Below are positions 24,791 to 39,300 of a stretch of 64,000 nt of DNA, piece after piece; position 1 is the stretch's first letter; each line of letters starts with the position of its first letter. The translations under genes and the position numbers were made by a program. The stretch covers positions 1,921,377 through 1,985,376 of the forward strand of contig NW_024104284.1 in NCBI RefSeq assembly GCF_003945595.2, written 5' to 3'. The notes below the pieces were generated by a model that saw nothing but the letters and a program-made list of their open reading frames with translations, searched no databases and was not told the origin of the DNA. This DNA comes from Pipra filicauda (Eukaryota; Chordata; Aves; Passeriformes; Pipridae).

Positions 24791-27700
24791 ATCTGTTGCA
24801 AAATACAAAGTCTTTCAGAAGTCCCCAACTTTATTCTTCTCATGTACCATCTCTGTGGTAATGCTGAGAGCAAACAGCAGCAGTTTCCAGTTGTATTTTT
24901 GCTCAGAAGGAAGCTGTTGTCTTCCTTGGCATTATTTATGCATCTTTCTTGGCAGTTTAGTGTTATGCAGTTAACAGCCCCTGGACCAGGCAAAGTCATT
25001 TTACTTCTATTCATAAAGTAAACATATTATTTTTATTGTTGTTTAATTGTTGCATTGTATTGTCGTTTGATTGTTGTATTCCTAACCAAGCAGCATATGT
25101 TAGCATCCAAGAATCAATTTTAAAGTAGGATAATCAAACCCAACTTCCACATCTGTGGAGATATAGAAAGATGAAAGTTCTTGCTCAAAGGGCTTGAGAT
25201 GCAACCTTCCCTAGACCTTGAAGCAGCATAGGGATATTTCATGGACTGTAATACAGCCCAGATAATTTGGGATTTGGTGACTGCTCCAGAGAGAAACTAG
25301 CAGAGAAAATCCGCTTAAGTGGCCATTAATATTTAATAAACTTTATTCAAGTGACATCTGTCAACCAGATGAGCTTCATAGGCATCTGTTATTCCCTCAG
25401 TTGGCATTCAGTTTGGTTCATCTATCTTAGATATGGATCAGCTACCAATACTCTTGGTTCATTCTTCATCACTATAAATAATCATGCATGCAAGGAATTG
25501 CTTAAGCTTTCAGCAGTAACATATGGGACCCTGTAAAGATTTGACCTATTGTCTATCAGCATATCAGCTGTTCTCATATGTTACAACTCATCATTCTGAA
25601 GATCATCTGTAAAAGGCATTAGTAGGGCATTTGTATTGAAAGGACTCAGAAGTTCCTTTCCTAATTGCATTAAGATCATTAAGGTTTGTGCTTTTGTAGA
25701 TGCTGTAGTTGAGATAGATAACCACACACAGATACATGCACATACAGGTTATGTCTTCTTATAAATTTCTGAAGTGGAAGCCTATAAATTGGTGAACATG
25801 AATTGTAATGAGCTAAGAAAATGTGATGAAAGGGTAGTCCAGTGAGAATAACTAATAATGTCAGTTTTCCACCTTGGCAGGCTACTCGAGTGCAAAGGAA
25901 AAGGATGATTTTTTTTTTCCGTTTCATGTTTTTAATAGACTTTTCTTCAAATGGGATACTTACAGCTTCTTTCTGTCATGGAAGATGTATAAAATAAATG
26001 CATTATTCATATATTCATGGTTTTGGCAGAATTTCTGCGAACAAGTATCTTTCAGGAGGGAAGAGAAGCAAAAGCCAATGATTTGTTGGAAATACTCTAT
26101 GATATTTGTTAGATATGGGAGAAAGTGAACAGAATTAATATATGCCTATATTAGTTGCCTATCCAACTGAGCTATATGAACTCTGCATCCCTAGACCAGT
26201 TTACCCATTTCAAGCCTTGCCCTTATCTGTAAGGACTGTATTTATTTCACTGTGAGGAAATGAAAAATATTCTTAAGGTGACAACCCAATTTTTTTTTAA
26301 TCTTAAGGCACCTTTTGCTTTTTGTATTGTTGCAAAAAGGTCTTACATATATAGATTGTATGCAAAACTAAATGATCATTGAAAATAACAAATTGTATTT
26401 TTATCTATGTAAAGGGTACTTAGTGCTACATAGTGCCCAGAATTCAAAAAGGTCCCCATTCCCCCTAAAGACACTCATACAGGAACCTTATAAAATAAAT
26501 AATATGTGGTACTAAGCTTGGACCGGTAAAGATAATGTTACCATCTTTCTATCTTTCCATTTTTTTTATTGTGTTCATTTAGTATCAAGTTTAATCTAGA
26601 TCCAGTCAAGAGCCTGCCAAATGTCTGTAAAGAGCCCACCTCAAAGTAAACTGTGTTCTTCCAGCAATGCAATGTAAACAGTGGGAAATGATTAATTATA
26701 AAGAAAACAAGCTATCCAATGCCACAAAATCATGTCATGAAAACTGGTACTTCAGAGAGGTAGCTCATTTGTGGTTAATGCTGACTATTTGGTCCAGTGT
26801 GGGATCATTTCCAGAACCATTTTAAAACCAATAATAAGAAGATAAGTGCGGGTCTTTAGGCTATGGCCAGCAAACCCTAGTACCAGTGTGGCTATACATG
26901 AACAACAATAACCTCATCTTTCATTCCTATGTAAGAAAGAGAACCAGCAAGATGCTGTGATTTAAGTGGGAACTGATCTCTGAAAGTTTATCAAATGCCA
27001 AACATAATGAATTGATCCTCGTAAGACTGATGTAAAGTTGGCAGCTACTATACGGTAGTTTTTATGTAGAAGTTTTACACAATAGGAAATTTATAGCTAG
27101 GAAAAGTGAGGCCATAGACACGATATTGCACAGCCTTCCCCAGGAGCCCTTTGCATTTGAATCTCTTGAAAATGAAACAGCTTGTATCTAGAAAGCCCAC
27201 CTGGCTTTCAATTTCAGGACTTAACTGCAAGTTTTGATAACTCGCAGGTCATCAAAGCTTAAGGCAATAATAATGCAGAACAACAATTTCCATTCATAAC
27301 TTTATTCTAGTGAAACTTCTGACAAGCTTAATAATAGAAAATATTGGCATTTTAAATAAGGTATCTATGCCTTTATATTTGATACTTCTTTTCTTTTGCT
27401 GTGATGTCTAAATACTATTTGAATAATGAATAAAAGATAAATGTTTATCCAGATATCTCACTGAAAAAAAAAATCATTCAGTCACTAAATTTGAAATTCT
27501 ACTGCTGCTACCATAATTCTACCAAGTAGATTTTTAAAGATTTGGTTTGGGGTTTTTTTAAGATTTCAGTTTAAAGCAATGGGGTTCTTACAGCTAGGAC
27601 TACTATGGTGATCAGATTTTGAAGCATATCTTGATGTATAAATTACTGATCAGAAATGTTATGCTGGTAATATTACAGCAACACAAATATATTCTTGTTT

Positions 27701-30700
27701 TAGCTATTTGAGCAACTCCAGCATTGTCAGCCAGCAAAAGGCATATTAATTTATCTGACATTATTAGAGCAGTATTCCTTGTGCCTTAAAAGGTCTTATC
27801 AACCTCTATCTTCTATGCTTCAGAGCAATTAAATTTTTTGAAATTTACCACCTCCTGCAAAAAAACCCCCAACACTGAATGATTACTGTATAGAGTCTAG
27901 AAAGAGAAAATTTAAGAAACAACTAAAGGCTCACTCTTCTAAGCTGCTTCTAAATATATCAAGTTGAGGTAGGATTTTAATCCTTGACACCTGCTTTGCA
28001 TGGGCATTTGGCTCATGAAGTTAGTGAGGATATTCCAACTGAGTTCTGTGGATCTGGATAAGGATTTGTGCACTGCAGAAAATATGTTAGACCAGGTATA
28101 GTGAATTCATTCACAGCAGGCACAGCATGCTGAAGTTTAATTCGTTGCCATCAATGGGCCAAGGTTGCTTAAGTGCTAATATGCTAATTCCAACTTCTGG
28201 TACCAAGAGGTTAATATGATGCATCTGCTTTAGTAATTCTTCCTTAGACTGACTTGCACATTAATGGAAAATTGGTGAAACTCTTTAGGAATTGTAACAC
28301 CCTCTGGAAAAAAAATACAATTCATTCCTAAAGTTAATCTGATAAGCAAATAATTTAAGTCATTTGTCAAATTCAAAAGCAGTTGGCAACTCCAAAATAA
28401 ATAGTGCTTTTCTTACCAGATACAAAGCTAGAAACTAAATGAATTTTAATAAAAGAACAATGCTTTGTAATGGAGAGGGGAAATGCAACTTTTTCTTTTT
28501 GACAGGGTATTTCAGAGAAAACATGTTTTCCTTTGATGTAAAGATAAAAAAACATAAGCTCTTTCATCCCAGCTTCCAGATCTGGTGTCCAACTAGTGAC
28601 CCTACTAACATTGCTGATGTTTAACACTTTCAATGCAACTTTATTTTCATGTTTTGATGTTAGCAGTGGTGTTCATCATATTGAAAGACTAACTGTAAGT
28701 GGAAAGATCAGACAATGGAAGTACATCTGTTCCTCATTTTCTTTGCTGGCACCATTTTGCTGTTTGGCTCTCTGATTTCCACTGAGAGAGATTTGGAAAC
28801 TGTATTCCTCCTTCATGATTTCACGTGCCTTTAGGGGAATCTCTTACCCAGATCACGCTGCTCTGAAACAAGCCTCCTGCAGATAAAAATCCACAGAAAT
28901 TGCTGTTTATCTTGTTGCATATAGTAGGCTTCCCCCAACAGATGCATTAAATATGTGCAGTAACATCACACAGTTGCTATATGAGCGCTGTCTCTCATAA
29001 ATCAGATTGTAGCTACAAAATGTACATTTAAAAGCATGTTAGTGATAGGGATGAAAATGTCTGTTTTCGCTCGGTCCGAGCGCATAGACAGGTCACTCAA
29101 AAGTCCCTCCCATTTTGGAAGTGTCAGTAGGAGCACCTGTGCAGAGGTGCAGATCATGAGCAAATCTATTCTAAACATCCTTGTTCCTGCTTTTAGACTT
29201 CAGTGTTCTGTCCATGTTATTCTTCTGCAGTGTATTATCAAGAACACTGATTTCATCTCAGACAAAGGTGATTATGTGCCTCCAGAAAGAACCTGAAAGT
29301 GAACCAGGATGTGAAAATGAAGCAGGGAGCTAATTGTTTGAGCATAAATGTATCCATAAATGGTGATGGAGGATGGTATGTTTCCCTTAATCACTGTGAG
29401 TTAATACAGTCCCATATTTCTAAATAATTCCAGTCTCATGTCGAACTAGATTCTCATTTTCTGTCTTCATGGAAATATTTCAAAAGGATATTATGGATTC
29501 TGCAATATAAACAGGAGCTCAAAGGTGAGGAGTGTTTTCTTAGATGCTGAAAATTCAGTTCAGGAGTCAAGATCCCAAATTTTGCAAAGCACCTCAAATA
29601 TTCTTTTGGTTTGACTCCATAATCTCCACATCACATGCATTTCTCCATCTTGTACAACAGCAAAATCAGTATTGCCACTTATTTCCTTTCAGACTAACAT
29701 TAGCTTTTCTGTCATAATGTCAAACATATTGCACTGAAGGCAACAAATCACCCCTGTCCCAATTCTTGGCCTTCAGAGGAGCATGGGACAATTATAGGAG
29801 CGTGCACTTCCATGACTAAGATAAATCATTTTGAAAGAAAAACAAACCTCAGCCATGGTGCCGTTGCTGCGTTTCTATTAATAGCAGTGAAATACATCAC
29901 TGTCAGTTAGGTTCTCGGTATAGTAAAACAGGTATTTTCCCATAAAAATGTGTTTCTCATTAGACTGCTTGCAGAAAAATAATTGGGCACAAGGGACCCA
30001 GAATAAAGCAGAAGCAGTTATAATCTGCAAGATCAATACTATGTAATCCTTTTGAAAGAATATAGCTGCATGTTTACATCTCAGAGAAACCATATATAAC
30101 AGTATGTAGAATATCACATATATTCCTTATACATGGTGGTTACAGTTTATTCCAGGTGTAGCTGATTGATGCCTGAATTTTACTGTCCTCTTCCAGTATT
30201 GCCATGAGTCTCTGTAAACTACTAAAAGCCACATGGTTTTGTCATAAATATTCCACAGTAAAAGACTTTTCAAAACTATTCACTTAGTTTTGATTAGCAC
30301 TTATGACTGAATAAGGACACAAATCTTTTTCTTCATTACTTTCTCATGCAGTGCTATCCCTTATCATAAATATCTTGCAAAATAAAGAATCACATTGCCC
30401 TTAAATCAAATTTTTGGTTTTCTGATGATGGTGGGGTTTTTTAATGTGGCTTTCCAAAGTAGAAGTGTATGTAATCAGTGTGTAGATAGAAGCAGTTGTA
30501 AATACCCCAAAGCCTCCATTCCAAGTCTTTATTGTAAATTGCCAGATGCTAGAAGTTAAAAGAAAAAAAAAATGTATTATGAAATTGTCAGCTAGGAAAG
30601 ATACTTCCTGGAGCATAGCCAGAGTATAATGTATTTGTTCCGTGTTCAGAGGTTCTTTGAAGATGAGTTGTATTGTCCATAACCTTGCTGCAGATAGCTG

Positions 30701-33700
30701 CATTCATACCTGACATATTTATTTTCAGATTTATTTCTTGTCTTAAGCCTGATGGAGCTGTAGAAACTTTGCTGTATAGCTGCAGTCATGGAAACCTCTT
30801 GCGTTTCTGTGGCCTGGCCATCAGTTTGACAATCAGAAAGATTCGACAGACGGTTTGGTCCTTTTGCAACTGCTCAGCGCTTACTTCCCCTTCTACAATC
30901 AACTCCTCATTGTTCATACATTTGGGGAAAAGCTGTGTCTAATAATAAGTCATTACAGGGTAAGGCCTGATATTTCTGCTATGTGGTGTTCTGCTTGGCT
31001 CCTGGGAAGGGCCGCCCTCTGAGGAGGCAGAACCAGTGACAAAGGACTGATGACTCAGAGACTGGCCACCTATGCCTCTCATTACAGTGCATTTGGAGCA
31101 TAAACGTGGGCAAAAAAACAGCTCACCTGGTGAGCATAACAGTAGGAGAAACAGCCACAGTGCAGGGGAAGTCTGTAACAGATATTTGTCCTTGAGACAG
31201 AATGCTCCCTCCAGCTGGAGAAACTCTGTTTCCAACATTGACTTGGGTCTCAATGGGAAAAAAAAAGCCCCAATATACTGTTTTGATTCACGTGGGAACA
31301 ACTGTCATCTAAAGTAGGCAACATTTTTCTTCTCTAAGATAATATGTTTATGTAATTTAATTAGTATGAGGCACAACCACAAATCCTAACAGTTTCTATA
31401 GGGATTTCTACCAAGGGGGCATCTGACCAGGATGGAGCAACCCACAGACAAAAAAGTTCTGATGCAGTTCAGGGCTCAGTATAAATCCAGTCTAGCAATT
31501 TTTCTGATGACCTAATCCAGGATCTCAAATATAAAGATACCCAGGAAAACAGAGCAAGAAAACTAGGTCCTATGATTTTAAATATATGGATTATTGTCAT
31601 AGGACAACAAGAATAAAGTCAGGAAACAATTGATAGAAAGCTATCATGTTCTTAGTCAATTACTAAAATTCAAGAAGTTATAAGTTCTGAAATTATATAT
31701 CTTCATTTTATATATATTTAAAATAATAGAATTTGAACATAATGTTAAAACTGCTGATCTTTTCTGTAAGGTTTTAGAATAACTATATATTCTATATGTT
31801 TCTCAAATGAGGAAAATACAGATGTCTGAATAGAATTGCATCACACTGATCTTTTCAGTTAGGTATGAAAGTTTCAAATAATATACATTACTAGTCTTCA
31901 TACCTGTAGATGCAGAAATAATATCATCTTAAACATTACTTCATTTGACATTCATGAAGCAGAGAAGATAATTCATCTATCACAACTTGGAATTTCCTGA
32001 GGCATTATGTAGAAATCAAATACTCCATACTGTTCTGTAAGCTGTTTCTGAGAGCCTTCCCATGGGATAAAGGAATGTGTACTAAATGCATTGCATTTTT
32101 TAGATTAATATCCATAAAATCTCACCAATTCCCCTTTTGTCCTCTTAAAATCCTATGGGACATTTCCATAAAGATGATTTTCAAAATTGCTTAGCAGCCA
32201 GTGCTCTCATCAAAGCTTCTGGGGCTTAGGTTGGTCAGAAATCAACAGGTTATGCTGGGAGCATTAAGTTGGCATTTTTACACTCACATATATTCATTTC
32301 ATGGGAAACAAATGGGTTTTTTACTAAATATGTGTTGTGACACTAATAGTGTGTCCTTCCCAACAACTGCATGATAAAACAGAGACATCTACTGGTTAAA
32401 ATACAAAACAGGAAAAATATCAAAACTTTTGTGGAACTCTAGACTAATGCTTGTCAGACTGTCTTCCTTTGCTCCCCAATAGAGCTTACCAAATACTAAA
32501 TCCACTTGTGCAGTCTGAAAAGGCAACAGCAAACTTCCCTTTGGTTTCTTGAGAACTAAACCAGGGCCTGTCATGCAGATAGACCATAAGTGTTTGAAGC
32601 CTAATAGATGTTTATTTGTGATTGGACAAAACCAGTCTTTTCCGTAGAGCAGAGAATATTCAGCTCTTCTTCTGTCCAACCCACAGTTTATGATAAAACA
32701 GACATTCCTTGAACACCCTGTTCAGCGCCTGCCCTAGTTATTTGTGCTAAAAGCAGAGTCTGAATTACAGCCCTAAACTGGAAGGTTCGCGTAACTTACA
32801 GGCATTTTCTCATCTAATATTGTGTTAGTCTGAACTCACAGCAGCATGAGCAGTACCTTTTAATAGTATTTTAATAACATATAATATATTTTGTGCATCG
32901 GATCTTTACTCAGTTACAATTTGGCATTCATAAATACGATGTGAGGATATTTATGTATTTGTTTGAAGAGCATTGATACTCTGTGGATATGTTACAGCGT
33001 ACATCACACCTTAATAAGGGCTTGAAACTGGAGTACTACAGATGAAGTTTCAAAAGTAATTCTGGAGTGGCATCTAACATAAGGAAAATTTTCTAACACA
33101 AATTCTGGACCTGGACTCTGTTGCTCAGGATCTAACCTGGCCAAAGAACTGTTGTCAATCTAATGCTTACCTTTGTGAATTTTGGCTGTGTAGCCATAGC
33201 AGGAGGTAAAACTCCTAGCAGCACAGCTTTAAAAGTCACTGAAGAAAACATTCTTACCACATGAAAGACAAACTTGAAGAGGAGGGTAAAGAAGTCTACT
33301 TGAAAGCTGTAGCTTTGTTCCCAGATCTATCTTGTAAGTCTTACCATAGTAGCTCTACTAGCAGTGTGTTCGTGTGGGTTAAAAAAAATCCAGAATAGGA
33401 GCACTCCAGTAAAATGCAAGATGAATATTTATTGCACCTTCAAAGGCTGTCCAAATCTGTGTCTGGTTTGGACCTTTCTTAAAGTGTTTCCCACCAAGCT
33501 CTCTAACACACTGAGTGCCATTTTAGCTGTCAGCGTCAAAAAACATTCTTCCTCCACAACATCCTTTCTAACAGAAACAAGGTTAAGGCAGAAATGTTAA
33601 AAAAGATCCATCACTCAAATGATTTTTGTTTGGCTAACTCTCACCCAACTACTTTAATCAGTTCTGCAGCTGCTTTTGGATCATAGTAGGGGAAATCAGA

Positions 33701-34728
33701 GGTTGAGTTCCATGCAGACTGCTTTCTGCTTTAGAATTATTCATTTGAGTTCTCCATCTGATTTCTGATGATGTTCATACTTAAGCTGCTTAAATATTTT
33801 ATGGAAGATTCACAATCCCTGTGCTGCAACAACTACATTGGCTTTGCTGTCCCTGATGGTTTATTTCAAAGCACTCTAAATCGGGCTCCACTCCACCTCA
33901 GTCTACAGTGTAGACATAGCCTATGAACCCTACCTTTTACTTTACATTTACGAAATGCTTTGGCTTTACTAACTATTTAGTTTCCCTTCCTCTGGTTTCT
34001 CAAGTTATCAGCTTTTCTTCTTCATAACACATCTTCATGCTACTGAAACTGGTGGGAAATTTTTATAACACATCTACATGTAACCAAATCAGTTTTCTTT
34101 CTTCATTGATTGAGTTATGGTGAATGAAATTGCTGCAGATTTTCTTTTATCCTCTAGAATTAACCTTCTCTATCATTGTATTTAACTTTTAGGGTTTTAT
34201 TTAAGAAAACAGTTTCTAAAATTTAGAAGTTAATCAAGAGTGATATGCAATGAACCATGGATAGAAAAAAATACTTTAAAAAAGCAGTAAGAGATTGAAC
34301 AATTCAGGTCCTTCTGTCATAAGGAAACTATGAATGGATTATTAAGGGGTCATCATACTATCTCATGACTGGGCTCTCAGTAAGTTTTGGTAGGATTGCT
34401 GTGTAGTTAGAATAATGAAACACACTGCAAAATACATAAAGCATATTAAATATTGTCCTCAAAAACATAATGAAAAGATAAAGTATGAATTATGGGGAAT
34501 ATAAAATTGTTTAATGATTTATAACAAGACAAGCATAAAATAAAAATATATATCAGCACTTGACTCTAAAGTCAATGTTTGATTTTAGATATATTTATAA
34601 TAAATTTGCATTAATTCAAGGACTTGAAAGCCTCCATGAGGAACAGTGCTTTACTTTGTGAAAGGAAGGCGCATAGATGGCAATTTGTCCCAATGGGGTA
34701 AGAATAAGACCCTCCAGGAAGTGGAAAG

Positions 34729-34750
34729 GAAAAAAAAAAAAAAGAAAAAA
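34729..34750. repeat. A-rich tract
   Basis: Two A runs separated by a single G, followed shortly by a CA-rich run at about 34761-34773. Confidence 0.8.
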
Positions 34751-36074
34751 GTAACACCAAAACACACACACATACAAAAAACCCCCTAAAGGCTGATAAA
34801 CAGCTCTATCTATTTTCTTCAGTTTGATCTCTTCTTTTATTTTTTCTCTCTGTTTATCATGGTTATGGAAACAGTCTTGGAAGAATGCAATGAGTGTACT
34901 TATTAAATCTGATAGAATTTTATAGCATCCTGAAATATGTGATATGATATGAAAGTTTCGTCTATTTCTCTTGGAGCTATAGTTAATATTTTTAGTGTTA
35001 TAAATGCAAGTCTATGTAGCAATGAGAAAAACTATCAAATTACATGTACTTCCAGTGGAAGTCTAAATTAGCTATGAGGTAAAAGGGAGAAAGAAAGGAA
35101 AGTCACCTTACATTTAGTAAAAAAAAGAAGACAGTTAAGATATGCAGACCTTTAACTATACCCTACTGTATTGCAAAAGAGGCACAACAGACTGGGCTCA
35201 TTTTCTTAACAATTTCTCTGACTCTACAAGTGTGGGAAATACTGGCATAACCTTTATATAAAACTTTAGATTGATGTAGATGTTTTATATAGTACTGTAG
35301 CTCTGAAATTTATATAGAAATTGAAATGAAGCCAAGATAGAAAAACTATTTTAAAAGTATGACTAAAGATTGTCTGAATTTTGTGCCTGTCTTAATTTCA
35401 AATAAGTCTGAGTAGCAAATCTCTGATAGATAACAACTGCCTTCAGGTGGGAGGCCATCCTTACTCACTGTATGATATGACTAAAAAACAGTCTTAGTGA
35501 ATGGTAAAAAAAGATGATGGAATGAGAATAGGTTTTTTAAAAAAAATTAATATAGTTGTCAGCAAATTAGACTCGAGTGTACAGTCCTGGTTAATAACCT
35601 GCGGTCTCAGCCATAAGCGAATACCATTAAAACTAAATGGCGAATACAAACAGTGAGAACCAATACATTTAATTTCCAGTTTCTCCTTTTTGACATTAGT
35701 TACATCCAGCTTTCTGCTTTAATTTGAATTTTAATATCAAAATTAGTAGTGTCAAAATAAATCTGTATGTCAGGTGTGTTGATTTCCCCCATTATATCCA
35801 GTCAACAGCCTATACTAAAATTTCTCAGAGCTAAACAATTGGGGTTTGATTTTTCATTACTCCTGCTTGTTTAGCTCCACCGTGTTTTGCTGAGTGTTTG
35901 TACTTACTAAGTGGCAAGCAGTAAAAAGAAATATCTCACCTCTGGTGAGATACCAACCTCTTCCAGTGGTATTTTTTCTGAGAAGCGAATATTATGCCAG
36001 ATCTATCTTTATTTTTCCAGAGTTATCTTTACAGATTGTATACTTTCCATGCTTTCATGTATTTAAGGTGACAG

Positions 36075-36395
36075 AATAAAAGGCGTTTCCAGTGAATGTC
36101 GATAGCGCTCTGCCGCATCCGCTTTGCCTTGGGCCCGCGTTCAGCACCGCGCCGGCGGACAGCTCCCATCGCCCCGCTCCCATCGCCCCGCTCCCAGCCC
36201 CGCTCCCTCGGCGTCCGGCCGTCAGACGAGTTACTGCTGGAGACGACCTCCCCGTTTTGGCTTAGGGACTGGGCTGTTTCGTTGTGGGAGGGGTTTTTTG
36301 AAAATGGAATTCCTGTAACGAAGCCAATGTTTTTGTGCTTGCAAGTGGCGCAGAACAGATCTTGCGTACGGTCTGCTATGCAAAGGAAACTGTAA
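36075..36395 (+). promoter_or_regulatory. Intronic CpG-rich island, candidate promoter
   Basis: In otherwise AT-rich intron, about 36097-36300 is abruptly GC-rich with dense CpG dinucleotides (CCGCATCCGC, CACCGCGCCGGCGGAC, CGGCGTCCGGCCGTC). It contains two exact 14-bp copies of CTCCCATCGCCCCG (36163-36190) and a degenerate third. A TATA-like AATAAAAGGC lies just upstream at 36075-36084, which would place a start site near 36105-36115. Downstream are an octamer-like ATGCAAAG (36378-36385) and a donor-like CT|GTAAGC at about 36391. Together these suggest a promoter with a short first exon for an intragenic transcript or an enhancer, though no transcript is shown. A 99-codon Arg/Pro-rich frame at 36096-36395 has no recognised domain. 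It would not splice in frame to the KCNB2 exon at 45548 from that donor, so I do not call a gene. Confidence 0.45.
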
Positions 36396-39300
36396 GCTCC
36401 TTGTCATGACTTCAGTGTAAATTTTGAAGATTCTAGTACATTCATCTGAGTAATAATACACAGCTTTTACTGCCCCCAAAATTATACAGCTAGTACAAAA
36501 CACAACCTAAATGTAAGAAAACTCTTTAGAAGTTTTCTTACCAAAAAGATGTCTCCACTGATGCTGAATTGAATACGTATGCCTCTTCCCAAACTATGAA
36601 GACTGTCTTCATCTGTGACTACTTAAGGTCTCCCATCTTCACCAATCTAATAGATGCCCCCAGTATTTTCCTCAACATTTGCCCATAATTACAGCAGGTT
36701 TCTTCGGGGCTATGCTAAAAATCAAGCTAATAGTCACACTTGCAATCCATTGCCTATTACTTGTTCATAGCGCAACTTCTCTGGTCTCCAAGACCACTTT
36801 TTGGTCACAGTATTTATTAAATACATCCTGCAAATTTTTGCAGTGTTGTACTTAGTTTTCTGCTATGTAGCTAATGTGCCACTAGTGTTCTGAGAGACTT
36901 TAATGGTTCCTGTGTTCAGATTCACAGACTCAGTCCATTCCCAGAGTTCTCATTTTCCATATTACCCACTAAGGACTGCCTTATACCAAACCACCTCCAT
37001 ATTCAGCTATAATCCAATTCTCAAACCCACATTTTATTAAATTCTTATGCTGAAATTCTAGGTGGTACAAACCCCAAGGTTATCCTTCCCTAAAGCAATA
37101 ATCAAGTCATTAAGTAAATGCAGTTGGCCTGCCACAAAATGCAGGAGGGATTTTATTCCATTACTGTTATCCTAATAGCATAAATACAAAACCCAGTAAT
37201 TTACCTGTAACAGAATGCAGGAGAGATGCATTTTATTACTGTTAATTTAAACCAGAAGTATACTTGCTGATCTCAAAGAACAACGGATCTTTTCCTAGGC
37301 AGATCTGTCCCCTCTGAGATTCTAGGTCTTTTAAGGCAAATATTAGTCTATGGAATGGGAAGGTCAGCACAAAGTGGAAGATAGGAGTGTTTATGGAGCT
37401 AGTCATGAAATCTTCAATAAAAACCTCCTAAATGAGCTTCTAAACTAAGCTTTTAAAGTGACAGTCATGATAATGCAAAGAGACAAAAAGACTGTATTGT
37501 TTAGGTGCCAGATAAATACAACACTAAGAGCTTAACCTTCATATATGGAGGTTAATGTCAGGTTTAATGAATACCCCTGAAAGAACAATGAAGAACATTC
37601 AAATTGAGTCCTTAAAGATATTAATAATAATGATCTAGGAAAAAGTGGAAAACAAAAGGTCAGAATTCTAAATAACGTCATCAAGGAGGGAAATCAAGAG
37701 TAGCAGAGAGAAGCTGTTCAGTGATTAGACATGCTGTCAGAGCCATTATCAGATATGTTCCTGAAAGGGCAACTATGATAGAGCTGTAAGATGAAATAAA
37801 TTTATGTTATTCTGTTATTCCCCTCTCTTATTTTTCAAAAATTAAACAGTCTATTATATATGGAGCTATTAGACCTGTGCCAGCAGTCTGCAATTAAAGG
37901 TTATTCTAAGAGAGGTAAGAAGAGATGAAAGTTGCACTCTGAAAGGGCAGATGTGCACAGGCAGTGGGAGTTTTCCACTTATAATGAGTATTTGCAGGCT
38001 CTGTAAGATAACTACACAGGATGTCTGTTTTGAAACTTTGTGACAGAATGGTATAAACTTCATTCTTACTGTATCATGAAATTCTGTCTTCACTCTTGCA
38101 AGTACTGACTCAGCTCTAATAATGACGAAGTGGAGGCAGAAGTCAGAGTATCTGATTCAGCTGGAGACCAGTGTCTTATTTATTTCCAAGTAACAGCTTC
38201 AGGATAATTTTAAATTGTTACCTAGGTCTAATTTTAGTAACTGGAAATGAACTTTTCCATGGTTTAAGACAAGGAGCATTTGCAAACACATACATCTGTT
38301 CTTAGATAATTTTTGGTGTTGCAGGACTATTAAGATTTGCTAGAATTGTTATGCTTAAGGCTTGCCATAACTCCACTGTGTTCCAGTTTGGAGCAAATCC
38401 AAGTAGCGTTTGTCCCTGTTTGTCTTCTTTTTCATGTTTTCTGGCCAAGTACCTTATGTTAAAAAATAATATGAGCCAGCAAGGGCAATACTCTGTTATC
38501 AGTAGCAAAACGTCTTTTTGTTGAATTTTTTCAATGTGATCCGTTGAAACCTTAGATTCAAAGTAAGATTTCTAAATCTGTCAGGCTGTTCATGATGTGA
38601 TCTGTGACACATCAGCAGATGTTTTGAGTGCAGAAGTGCAGGTGTGAGCTGAGTACAGTCCTCTCTGCAAAGCTCTGTAGAATTGTGGGTCAGAAGCAAG
38701 GGGTGATGCTTGTAACTGGGAAGTCCCAGGGACAGAATGATGGGAGACCATGAAGAGACAAGGGACAGAGATGCTGTGTCCTGACCTTGTTCTGTAGTGT
38801 CTAGTAAGGAACAGCAGTGTCAGCTGCTGAAGGCAGAGCCATGGTACTGTACTGATGAGTGCTATTATTAGTTGGTAAAATATCTTTGCACTTATGCAGT
38901 TTATACAAATGTAAAAATGTGCCTCTCCTTTGCATCACTGAAGGAAATTAAAATGGCCCCTTCTCCTAAATATCTACAGACTGATATCCTGACTAATCTT
39001 GAAATGCCTCATTTGATAATACTTATAGTTGGAAGGCAGCTCAATTTGTAGTGTTGTCTTTCCTGCTCCAATGAGCATCTCATTTGATTAGTCCCAGATG
39101 TCAAGAACAGAACGCACACAAATGTAGGCAGATGTACAAGACAGAGCTCCTACTGAGCAAAACTTTCTGTTCCATTCAGTTGCAAACTCAATATCACAAG
39201 CTGAAGGCACCTGACAGGAAAGGATGCTGCTGATGTAAACTGTTTTCTGTGAACTTCTCATCAAGCCTACCAATATGTCTTCCACTTTCATGGGCTTACT

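Larger units (their letters stand above)
22191..36070. other. KCNB2 intron, no gene seen
   Basis: This is a long AT-rich stretch with no recognisable exon, RNA gene or transposon. It includes T-rich runs at about 22982-23012, a TATG/TGTG microsatellite (23931-24018), an exact 20-bp tandem duplication (24751-24790), a TTG-rich imperfect repeat (25033-25080) and an A-rich tract (34729-34750). Open frames are all below about 125 codons and show no conserved motif. Confidence 0.5.

Noticed and set aside
36096..36395. 99-codon Arg/Pro-rich frame in the CpG island as a new protein
   Set aside because: Composition follows from GC-rich DNA, no domain is recognisable, and the candidate donor would not join it in frame to the KCNB2 exon.
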